NCBI GenBank assembly: GCA_964622465.1 | Contig: CAZUQH010000019.1 | Location: 1-26,828 of the forward strand | Length of the DNA: 26,828 nt | Direction: 5' to 3' | Source of the DNA: CAZUQH01 sp964622465 | GTDB lineage: Bacteria; CG03; CAZUQH01 | Part shown: positions 18,295 to 25,577 of the stretch, piece after piece | How positions within the stretch are numbered: position 1 is the first letter of the stretch | How the letters are laid out: each line of letters opens with the position of its first letter | Made by a program: the position numbers and the translations under genes | Notes under the pieces: generated by a model | Seen by the model: only the letters and a program-made list of their open reading frames with translations | The model's database searches: none | Told to the model about the DNA's origin: nothing

Positions 18295-20336
18295 ATAAGC
18301 GTTCACTCGTTTACTTAGTTCTTCTTGTAGTATGTCTTGGCGCTGTCCATTTATCTCTTATCGGAAATTTTAATCTTACCACTGACGAAGCACACTACTG
18401 GCAGTATGCAAATCATCCTGAACTTTCATATTTCGACCATCCGCCGCTGGTAGGAATTGTTATAAGATTCTTCACAGGGATTTTTGGACATACGGAATTT
18501 GCAGTCCGGATAGGTGCGGTTATATGTTCCATATTAACCAGCATTTTAATATGGCTGCTTTTTAAGGATATTTTCAACGCATTAACCGCCTTCTATTCAG
18601 TGGCATTATTCAATGCAATCCCTGTATTTGCGATGGGTTCCGTATTGATGTTGCCTGACGCACTGCTGGGGGTACTGTGGCTGGCTACGATACGGGTTGT
18701 CTGGAAGATATTCAAGAGCGGTCGCGGCTGGTTGTGGTATATCGTCGGAATTACGGTTGGGCTTTCGCTATTGTGTAAATACCACAGTGCATTTCTGGTT
18801 CTTGGTATTTTTCTTGCCTTGATTGCTGACTCTAATAAGCATTTCTGGTTCAAGCGGAAAGAATTATATTTTTCAGCGCTCCTTGCATTTGCCATATTTC
18901 TACCGGTTTTAATATGGAATTATGACAACCACTGGGCATCATTCTTGTGGCATCTTGCTGGACGTCACCAGAAGGGGTTTTCTCTATCCCGGTTTGGTAC
19001 TTTCATTGCTTCACAATTAGGATATGTCTCGCCGGTCTTGCTTATATGTTTCTTTGGCATGTTCCCACGGTTATGGAAGCGATACCGATATTTGTTCTGG
19101 TATTCTGTCCCGATGCTTGCAGTATTCTGGACAGCCAGCGGTATTGGGGACTCAAAGCCACATTGGCCCGCGCTTGGATATATTCCTTTGATTCCTGTTT
19201 TTATTGAATGGGTGCGAGAAAAGAAAAGAACTACACCCAAGATTGGTAATACAATATTATGGGTATCACTGGTACCTGCTATTTTTTTAACACTGTTTGT
19301 CCACGTACAACCATTTCATACCATTATCCCTTTTCCGGCAAAAGTAGACCCTGCTACCGACCTTGTTGGCTGGCCAGAGGCAGCAAGTGCGATTAAGGAA
19401 GAGATTGGGCGTGTTCCAGAGCCAGACAATTGTTTTGTATTTACCAGATGGGCGTTACATTCCAGTCAGCTCGCTTTTTACATTTATCCACGCACCGTTT
19501 ACTGCATAAATGATACGCAGGACCAGTATGACTTTTGGTACGATAACAGAAACCTTAATGGCAAAACAGGGATATTTATCACTGATGACCGGTTTGGTTT
19601 TAAGCCAGAACGCTATTATAACTTTGCTAACGTGATACCTTTAGAAGACATAGTCATAACGCGTGGCAGACGAATTCAGCGCAAGTTTCATCTTTACCGT
19701 TGTGAAAAATTTTCTATTCCCGGACAAATTCAATCTTTTCCCAGGCGTGACGTTGTCGGTTCATTGAAAAAATGGGATGGAAAAGTATTCCTTAAACTCA
19801 ACCAGAATTTCGTGAGCCCACAAATGGACATAATTATGAAGTTTTTTACTTTGACGGGGACACTTTATGTTTTGCTGCCGATAATGATTTTGTTATTGTG
19901 GCTTTTCAGGCGCTCAAAGTTCTGGGTAAATTTGGGAGTATATGGGCTTATAATTGGAACCTCGTCTCTTGTCGTTCACTTGTTAAAGGCAGGAATAAAC
20001 CGTGCACGTCCACTTAAAGCACTGGAATGGTTAGCGCAGTCGGGTGCAATAGACATTCATATTCTTTTTCAGCAATTATTCTGGCGCTCGTTCCCTTCAG
20101 GACATACGGCAGTTGCTTTTGCGACAGCTACATTTTTAAGTTTTCTTTTCAGGAAATATGCACCACTATTTATGGGAGCAGCGATTCTTGTTGGTTTTTC
20201 GCGGGTATATGTCGGCGCACATTTTGTAACCGATGTAGTCGCAGGCGCTGCAGTAGCTATACTTGTGTCTATTGCATTCAAAGACCTGATTCCTCCCGAT
20301 CAGGAACGGTATAAAGTAATTGATAAAGAAAAATAA
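18282..20336 (+). CDS. ArnT/PMT-like glycosyltransferase fused to a PAP2 phosphatase
   Basis: A 684-residue polytopic protein with two recognisable enzymes. Residues 1 to about 480 form a GT39/GT83-like polyprenyl-phosphate-sugar glycosyltransferase. It has an early periplasmic loop with the acidic pair D35-E36 (TTDEAHYWQYA), the SYFDHPPLVG motif, about ten hydrophobic helices and a periplasmic tail (about 360-480). Residues from about 490 to 670 form a PAP2 (type 2 phosphatidic acid phosphatase) domain with all three motifs: KAGINRARP (K569), PSGH (605-608) and SRVYVGAHFVTD (S640-D651). All residues needed for both folds appear intact. The natural reading is a bifunctional enzyme of lipid A or lipid-carrier metabolism that glycosylates at the outer face and removes a phosphate. 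It could also be LpxE/LpxT-like. It sits between the acyltransferase and lpxK. Confidence 0.85.
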   Translation: MENVNKRSLVYLVLLVVCLGAVHLSLIGNFNLTTDEAHYWQYANHPELSYFDHPPLVGIVIRFFTGIFGHTEFAVRIGAVICSILTSILIWLLFKDIFNALTAFYSVALFNAIPVFAMGSVLMLPDALLGVLWLATIRVVWKIFKSGRGWLWYIVGITVGLSLLCKYHSAFLVLGIFLALIADSNKHFWFKRKELYFSALLAFAIFLPVLIWNYDNHWASFLWHLAGRHQKGFSLSRFGTFIASQLGYVSPVLLICFFGMFPRLWKRYRYLFWYSVPMLAVFWTASGIGDSKPHWPALGYIPLIPVFIEWVREKKRTTPKIGNTILWVSLVPAIFLTLFVHVQPFHTIIPFPAKVDPATDLVGWPEAASAIKEEIGRVPEPDNCFVFTRWALHSSQLAFYIYPRTVYCINDTQDQYDFWYDNRNLNGKTGIFITDDRFGFKPERYYNFANVIPLEDIVITRGRRIQRKFHLYRCEKFSIPGQIQSFPRRDVVGSLKKWDGKVFLKLNQNFVSPQMDIIMKFFTLTGTLYVLLPIMILLLWLFRRSKFWVNLGVYGLIIGTSSLVVHLLKAGINRARPLKALEWLAQSGAIDIHILFQQLFWRSFPSGHTAVAFATATFLSFLFRKYAPLFMGAAILVGFSRVYVGAHFVTDVVAGAAVAILVSIAFKDLIPPDQERYKVIDKEK

Positions 20337-21384
20337 CGTAACTATCGGAGAGCTAGATATTGGACATCATGCCAGGCGCCTGCTCTTGTGCCCTTTAAAT
20401 ATTCTTTACTCAATTGGTTGGTATTACTTTGACCGTTCATTTGGCCCCAGAAAAATAAACCAGCCGGTATTACCAGTAATAAGCATAGGTAATCTTACTC
20501 TGGGTGGTACTGGTAAGACAGGAGTGGTAATATCTCTTGCGCGTTATCTTCAAGAAATGGGTTTGAAAATTGCGATTGTCATACGTGGTTGGGCAAGCCG
20601 ACAGGAACAATTGGAGAGCCCTTCATTTGTCAGTGACCAGACCAGTGTCGCGGAAGTCGGAGACGAAGCGAAGTTGCTCAAACGTTGCCTGCCACAAGCT
20701 ACAATAGTTGCATGTCGCAACAGAAACAGAGCTATACACGAGATAGCCGATAAAACTGATTCACAAGTAGTTATTCTTGATGACGGGTTTCAATACCGTG
20801 CAATAAAGAAAAATTTGGAAGTTGTTCTTGTCGATTGTCTTAATCCAGATGGTGCAGGGCGTCTCTTTCCGCCTGGATTTCTTCGCCAGCCACTCAGCAC
20901 TATTAGCCGTGCTGATATAATATTGCTAACTCATTCAACAGTTGCAAACAAGCGTATGCGTGAGTATACTTTTAATATAGTTGGACGGTATGCGCCTGAG
21001 AAACCATACTATCTTGCTGATTATGTCCCAGTAGCCGTTGTTGACCATCAGACAAAGTCTATTGAGGATATTAAACGTTGGCGAGGCAGGTCGGTAATAG
21101 CCGTGTGCGGGATAGGCAACCCGGAATCGTTTGAGCAAACACTCGAGACAGCGGGTCTCAAGATAGAACGTAGCAGGCGGTTTCCCGACCATCATAAGTG
21201 GCGCTCAAGCGACCTTGAAAGATTACCGGATCTTCCGATATTCATTACCCAGAAAGATGCAGAGCGGTTTCCCGCCGAAATCCCTGCCAAGATTCTCAAA
21301 GTGGAGATGAAAATTGAAGAGAATTTTTATTCCGACCATTATCTTGCTCGTGTGTGCGAGCGTGCTGGGTTACACCAGTCCTGA
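20320..21384 (+). CDS. lpxK: Tetraacyldisaccharide 4'-kinase LpxK
   Basis: Phosphorylates the 4' position of the lipid A disaccharide at the inner membrane. The 354-residue frame shows an N-terminal membrane-associated helix, then the P-loop GNLTLGGTGKT (57-67). The family block ILDDGFQYR follows, normally DDGFQHR, so His is replaced by Tyr here. PPGFLRQPL comes next, then RRFPDHHKW, which carries the conserved catalytic-type His. The TTG at 20320 is the first start in frame; homologues begin near its residue 18, so the true start may lie later at a non-standard codon. It overlaps the previous stop by 17 nt. Its 3' end overlaps the next gene by 71 nt in another frame. Confidence 0.9.
   Translation: MIKKNNVTIGELDIGHHARRLLLCPLNILYSIGWYYFDRSFGPRKINQPVLPVISIGNLTLGGTGKTGVVISLARYLQEMGLKIAIVIRGWASRQEQLESPSFVSDQTSVAEVGDEAKLLKRCLPQATIVACRNRNRAIHEIADKTDSQVVILDDGFQYRAIKKNLEVVLVDCLNPDGAGRLFPPGFLRQPLSTISRADIILLTHSTVANKRMREYTFNIVGRYAPEKPYYLADYVPVAVVDHQTKSIEDIKRWRGRSVIAVCGIGNPESFEQTLETAGLKIERSRRFPDHHKWRSSDLERLPDLPIFITQKDAERFPAEIPAKILKVEMKIEENFYSDHYLARVCERAGLHQS
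21303..21306 (+). promoter_or_regulatory. Ribosome binding site inside lpxK for the DUF3108 gene
   Basis: GGAG lies 7 nt before TTG 21314 and within the lpxK coding region. It supports a real internal start that gives a well-formed signal peptide. Confidence 0.5.
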
Positions 21385-22114
21385 TTCCCAGCCTCACCCT
21401 TTTGCAGGCGAACAGCTCGTCTACCAGGTATCCTGGGGGATTTTAAAAATCGGGACACTTAAAATGAGCGTAAGCGATTGCAAAGGGCCAAATGGCCATC
21501 CTGCATATCACGCCAGCTGGACATTGAAATCAGAAGGATTTGCATCAAAGCTTTATCCTGTTGATGACTTGTTCGAGACGTATTTCTACCAGGAAAACCT
21601 TGTACCATATCAATACATAAAGATAATAAATGAGGGTAAAACACATACGCGCAGGCATGTCGTTTTTAACCGAAAGGATAAGACCTTTACGTATTATGAA
21701 AAAGCGCCATGGGTGGAAACAAAAGAAAAAGTTCCGCAAGACCCCCAAGGAAGAGTTCTAACAGTAGGCGATATTCCGGATAATACCAGAGATGAATTTA
21801 GTGTGCATTATTTTTTAAGAACTCTCGAGATTAACGAGAATGACCGTTTTGTACTACCGGTGGTAACAGACGCGAATTTGCTGGAAGCGAGGTTTATCGT
21901 AAAAAATGGTGGTGAAATAAAGTGTGGGTTGGGGAAAATACCAACATGGCGCATAGAGCCAAAGGTTACATGGAAAGGTGAGCCATGGCCGTACGGTGGG
22001 ATGGAGATGTGGCTTTCCCGTAGCCACCCTCTCAATATTCCTGTAAAGATAAAGATAGACCTTGCATTTGGCTCGCTTACTGGACGGTTAATTTCTGCTA
22101 TACACCCGAAATGA
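21314..22114 (+). CDS. DUF3108-family exported protein, function unknown
   Basis: A 266-residue protein with a good signal peptide (MKRIFIPTIILLVCASVLGY) and a beta-rich mature part. The recognisable DUF3108 pattern is GEQLVYQVSWGILKIGTLKMSV near the start, an Asp-rich linker to the segment FSVHYFLRTL, and a C-terminal block of alternating strands (VPVKIKIDLAFGSLTGRL). Members are periplasmic or cell-envelope proteins of unproven role. The TTG start overlaps lpxK by 71 nt in a different frame, which is unusual but supported by the ribosome binding site and signal peptide. It overlaps kdsB by 4 nt (ATGA). Placement among lipid A/KDO genes suggests a role in the outer membrane; this is inference. 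Confidence 0.8.
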   Translation: MKRIFIPTIILLVCASVLGYTSPDSQPHPFAGEQLVYQVSWGILKIGTLKMSVSDCKGPNGHPAYHASWTLKSEGFASKLYPVDDLFETYFYQENLVPYQYIKIINEGKTHTRRHVVFNRKDKTFTYYEKAPWVETKEKVPQDPQGRVLTVGDIPDNTRDEFSVHYFLRTLEINENDRFVLPVVTDANLLEARFIVKNGGEIKCGLGKIPTWRIEPKVTWKGEPWPYGGMEMWLSRSHPLNIPVKIKIDLAFGSLTGRLISAIHPK

Positions 22115-22860
22115 AAATCGCAACTGCTATAATTCCTGCGCGGCTTGCCTCCACGCGTATGAATGACAAACCGCTTGCTGAACTTGAAGGACAACCGCTG
22201 ATATGGTGGGTTTGGGAAGCAGCGCGGAATGCGCATTTAATTGAAGATATAGTTGTTGCCTGCGACAGCAAACGCGTCAAAAAAACCGTAGAATCATTTG
22301 GCGGCAGAGCAGTAATTACTCCTTCCGATATAGTGAGTGGCACTGACCGCGTCGCAGAGGTTGCTCGCAATATCGAAACACAATGGATTGTGAACGTCCA
22401 GTGTGACGAACCATTAATACAACCGCAGATGCTTGATGCGCTGGTCGCGGAGATGATAAAACAAGGAACAGAAGGGACGCAGATGGGTACTCTTGCAGTC
22501 CACGTGAATGATTCCAGCGTGATGTCAAATCCCGGTACGGCAAAAATCGTGGTTGACCAGAGTGGTAAAGCGCTGTACTTCTCACGGCAGATGATTCCTT
22601 ATTTTTTAAATTCTCAAGATGCAAATATCCGTTACCTTAAGCATATAGGTGTATACATGTATAAAAAGGAATTTTTGCTCAAGTTTCCGCAACTTAAGAA
22701 GGGCCCGCTTGAGATTGCTGAAAATTTGGAACAGCTGCGTGCTCTGGAAAATGGATACAGGATTCAGGTTGTGCTCGTGGACGAGGACACAATACACGTA
22801 GATACAGTAGATGACCTAATCCGTGCAGAAAAGTGTGTTCGTAGCCGGAAAAACAGATAG
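22111..22860 (+). CDS. kdsB: 3-deoxy-manno-octulosonate cytidylyltransferase KdsB
   Basis: Activates KDO to CMP-KDO, the donor used by WaaA. The 249-residue cytoplasmic protein has the nucleotide-binding IPARLASTRMNDKPL, VVACDSKRV, SGTDRVAEVA, KHIGVYMYKKEFLLKF and ENLEQLRALENG family blocks. In the metal/nucleotide segment VNVQCDEP it has Cys98 where the family normally has Gly (QGDEP); the acidic Asp and Glu remain. Length and start (ATG overlapping the previous stop as ATGA) are normal. kdsA follows after 47 nt. Confidence 0.96.
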   Translation: MKIATAIIPARLASTRMNDKPLAELEGQPLIWWVWEAARNAHLIEDIVVACDSKRVKKTVESFGGRAVITPSDIVSGTDRVAEVARNIETQWIVNVQCDEPLIQPQMLDALVAEMIKQGTEGTQMGTLAVHVNDSSVMSNPGTAKIVVDQSGKALYFSRQMIPYFLNSQDANIRYLKHIGVYMYKKEFLLKFPQLKKGPLEIAENLEQLRALENGYRIQVVLVDEDTIHVDTVDDLIRAEKCVRSRKNR

Positions 22861-22863
22861 TTT

Positions 22864-22893
22864 TTGACTTTGCGTAAGTAAATTTGGTAGCAT
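22864..22893 (+). promoter_or_regulatory. Possible weak promoter before kdsA
   Basis: TTGACT (22864-22869) and TAGCAT (22888-22893) are separated by 18 bp in the 47-nt gap after kdsB, the largest intergenic gap in the envelope block. The predicted start near 22900 would leave a leader of only a few bases before the ATG at 22908, and no ribosome binding site is visible, so a leaderless-type start would be needed. Two-thirds of the -10 matches consensus. Weak evidence. Confidence 0.3.
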
Positions 22894-22907
22894 AAGCCCA
22901 TAAACAA

Positions 22908-23732
22908 ATGCAAAGACGGACAGTTCAGATTGGTAACGTTAAAATAGGGCCGGGTCAGCCGCTTGCGCTCATAGCCGGTCCATGCGTAATTGAAACATTG
23001 GAAATGTCTATAAATGTAGCCAGCAGGGTCAAGGATATAACGGATAAACTTGGCATGCCATACATCTTCAAATCGTCTTACGATAAGTCAAATCGTTCCA
23101 GAGTTGAATACTACCGAGGACCTGGCATAGACAAAGGACTTGAAATTCTTGCTGAAGTTAAAAAGAAGACAGGAATCCCAGTGGAATCTGACGTTCATTG
23201 CAGGGAAGAAATTGCAAAAGCAAAGGGCGTCCTTGATATAATTCAAATTCCTGCATTCTTGTGTCAGCAAACTGACCTTGTCGTTTCTGCCGCAAAAACC
23301 GGCCTTGCCGTTAACGTTAAAAAAGGGCAATTCCTGGCGCCGGAAGACACTGCAAAAATAGTTGCAAAAATAGAAAGTACCGGAAATCATAATATTCTTC
23401 TGACAGAACGCGGTACCACATTTGGCTATCATAATCTTGTGATGGATATAAGGTCAATTCCAATAATGCAGAGTATTGGTTGTCCTGTCGTGGTCGACGT
23501 CACTCACATTGTCAGAATACCAGGCCCGACCAGTCAGGAGTCGTCCGGTGGCCAACCGCAGTTTACCGAGATACTGGCAAGAGCAGCCGTAGCTGCTGGC
23601 GCTAATGCTCTGTTTCTAGAAGTACATCCTGACCCGTCACATGCTCTGTGTGATGCGGCGAGCCAGCTCTCTTTGGGTAAACTTGAAAAATTACTCAATG
23701 TATGTATGGAAATTTCAAATATTGTGTCTTGA
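22908..23732 (+). CDS. kdsA: 3-deoxy-8-phosphooctulonate synthase KdsA (metal-dependent type)
   Basis: Condenses arabinose 5-phosphate with phosphoenolpyruvate to KDO 8-phosphate. The 274-residue TIM-barrel protein shows IAGPCVIE, FKSSYDKSNRSR, PVESDVH, FLCQQTDLV, VKKGQFLAPED, LTERGTTFGYHNLVMD, VVDVTHIV and FLEVHPDPSHALCDA. Cys26 in IAGPC is the metal-ligand position of class II (Aquifex-type) enzymes, where E. coli has Asn, so a divalent metal requirement is expected. The ATG has no clear ribosome binding site. The transaldolase-like gene follows after 10 nt. Confidence 0.96.
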   Translation: MQRRTVQIGNVKIGPGQPLALIAGPCVIETLEMSINVASRVKDITDKLGMPYIFKSSYDKSNRSRVEYYRGPGIDKGLEILAEVKKKTGIPVESDVHCREEIAKAKGVLDIIQIPAFLCQQTDLVVSAAKTGLAVNVKKGQFLAPEDTAKIVAKIESTGNHNILLTERGTTFGYHNLVMDIRSIPIMQSIGCPVVVDVTHIVRIPGPTSQESSGGQPQFTEILARAAVAAGANALFLEVHPDPSHALCDAASQLSLGKLEKLLNVCMEISNIVS

Positions 23733-23742
23733 GGTGTAAAAA

Positions 23743-24396
23743 ATGAAGATATACATAGATACTGCAGATGTTGAAGAAATCAAACGTGCCAAAAAATTAG
23801 TCCAGCTAGATGGAGCAACCACAAACCCTACTTTGATTGCACGCGTTGGCCGTACCCCGGAGGAAGTATACCGTGAAATCTGCGTTCTTATAGATGGGCC
23901 TGTCAATACCGAAGTTACCAGCGAGACGGTCGAAGGCATACTTGAAGAAGCGATGCTCTTGAGGAAAATCGCTAAGAACGTAACCATAAAAATACCAATT
24001 ATCAGAGCTGGTTTAGAAGCCGTACGAATTCTCTCTGCACGGCGGATTCCTACTACCGTTACGCTGGTTTTTTCGGCAACCCAGGCACTGCTCGCAGCAC
24101 GTGCAGGAGCAAACTATATATGTCCTTTTGTCGGACGTCTGGATGACACAGGTGTTGACGGTATGCAAGTTGTGCGTGACATAGTAGAAATATACCGCAG
24201 GTATAAGATTTCCACTCAGGTTGTAGTCGCTTCTGTAAGAAATACCGACCATATTCTAAGGTCCGCTCTCTATGGAGCAGATGCCGTAACTATTCCATAT
24301 CGCCTTTTCGATGAAATGCTCACTCACCCGCTTACTGACGCCGGGATTGAAAAATTCCGTGCCGATATCCTCAAATTAAAGACAGACCTCAAATGA
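23743..24396 (+). CDS. tal: Transaldolase / fructose-6-phosphate aldolase family (TalC/FSA-like), probably transaldolase
   Basis: A short (217-residue) class I aldolase of the TalC/FSA family. The Schiff-base lysine is K83 (VTIKIPI), with the conserved IDTADVEEIK, LDGATTNPTLIA and CPFVGRLDD blocks. At the position where E. coli FSA has Tyr131 this protein has Phe129 (PFVGRLDD), as in transaldolases, which favours transaldolase over fructose 6-phosphate aldolase activity. GAGGTG precedes the ATG. It lies between kdsA and waaA and overlaps waaA by 4 nt (ATGA). It may supply pentose or sedoheptulose phosphates toward arabinose 5-phosphate (KDO) or heptose; that link is inferred from position only. 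Confidence 0.92.
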   Translation: MKIYIDTADVEEIKRAKKLVQLDGATTNPTLIARVGRTPEEVYREICVLIDGPVNTEVTSETVEGILEEAMLLRKIAKNVTIKIPIIRAGLEAVRILSARRIPTTVTLVFSATQALLAARAGANYICPFVGRLDDTGVDGMQVVRDIVEIYRRYKISTQVVVASVRNTDHILRSALYGADAVTIPYRLFDEMLTHPLTDAGIEKFRADILKLKTDLK

Positions 24397-25577
24397 ACCC
24401 GCTACTTGAGCGCCTTGGCAGATATCCAGTAACCACTCAACGTCCTGTATGGATTCACGCTGCCAGTATAGGCGAGGTAACAGCAGCTCGCTCACTGATA
24501 AAGGAGCTGGAAAAACGAAATTTCAAAATATTCCTGAGCACCATCACGTCTGCTGGCAGAAAGCGTGCCATAGAAATTGGCATGAGTCCAGAATTTGTTG
24601 GTTATCTGCCAGTTGATTTAAAACCATTTGTCCGGCTTGCTCTCTCAAAGTTACGGCCCAGGGCGGTGCTCCTTGTGGAAACAGAACTGTGGCCGTGTTT
24701 CATAACCGAAGCCGCACATATGCATATACCTGTTATCCTCGTGAGCGGTTGTATTACTGAAAAATCATACAGGAACTGGAAAATAGTCCCGGCGAAGATG
24801 CGGAATTTCTTTCGCAATATCACAGTAGCACTCACACAAACGCCCAAGGACGCCGGCCGTCTAAATGCACTTGGAGTAAATAGAGAGAAACTTATGATAA
24901 CCGGTAACATAAAATTTGATAGAGAGGTTTATGCTCCGCCCAATGACATAGAAAAGCTAAGGCATATTTTATCTCTTGAAAGTAATACAAAAGTCCTTGT
25001 CGCGGGTAGTACCCGTCCAGGCGAAGAAGAGATAATCATAGATGCCTACATCCGTTTGAAAAAGCAATTCCCAGATACTCTGTTGGTAATTGCTCCGCGG
25101 CACATATCGCGCGCGAAGAAAATAGAACGTTTAATATCCAGACGAGGACTCAATTCTCAATTCAGAACTCATCTTGATTCAACTCCGAGAAAAGCGCCGG
25201 TTATTATCCTGGACGCTTTTGGAGAACTTGTTACGTTATATGCAATCTGTCACATTCCATTCGTTGGCGGCACCTTAAGGCCTTATGGCGGGCATAACCT
25301 CCTTGAGCCAGCTGCTCTGGGAAAACCCGTGTTATTTGGCCCATACACTGAAGACGTAGATGAACTCGCGCAGTTGCTTATCAGGTCAGGTGGCGGTTTT
25401 CAGGTATCAAGTGAAGATGACCTGGTGAATATCTGGTCAAAGTTGCTCCTGGATGATTCACTTAAGAATTTATCAGGACAACTTGCACGTAAAGCGATAG
25501 AAAAAAAGAGGGGTGTTTTAAAGAGGACCATGGAAGTTATTCTCAGGTACATTCCAGAGGTAAAAGCAAGTGCTTGA
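24393..25577 (+). CDS. waaA: 3-deoxy-D-manno-octulosonic acid transferase WaaA (KdtA), short N-terminus
   Basis: Transfers KDO from CMP-KDO to lipid IVA. The 394-residue GT30 protein shows WIHAASIGEV (E28, the catalytic Glu equivalent to E. coli Glu60), VETELWP, the nucleotide-binding region VLVAGSTRPGEEE, IAPRHISRA, GGTLRPYGGHNLLEPAALG and KPVLFGPYTED. It lacks the roughly 30-residue N-terminal transmembrane anchor of the E. coli enzyme; the upstream frame is closed by a stop at 24348-24350, so this is real. The Aquifex enzyme (catalytic Glu31) is similarly short. Whether it adds one KDO or more cannot be read from sequence. It overlaps the upstream gene by 4 nt and the next by 8 nt. Confidence 0.95.
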   Translation: MNPLLERLGRYPVTTQRPVWIHAASIGEVTAARSLIKELEKRNFKIFLSTITSAGRKRAIEIGMSPEFVGYLPVDLKPFVRLALSKLRPRAVLLVETELWPCFITEAAHMHIPVILVSGCITEKSYRNWKIVPAKMRNFFRNITVALTQTPKDAGRLNALGVNREKLMITGNIKFDREVYAPPNDIEKLRHILSLESNTKVLVAGSTRPGEEEIIIDAYIRLKKQFPDTLLVIAPRHISRAKKIERLISRRGLNSQFRTHLDSTPRKAPVIILDAFGELVTLYAICHIPFVGGTLRPYGGHNLLEPAALGKPVLFGPYTEDVDELAQLLIRSGGGFQVSSEDDLVNIWSKLLLDDSLKNLSGQLARKAIEKKRGVLKRTMEVILRYIPEVKASA

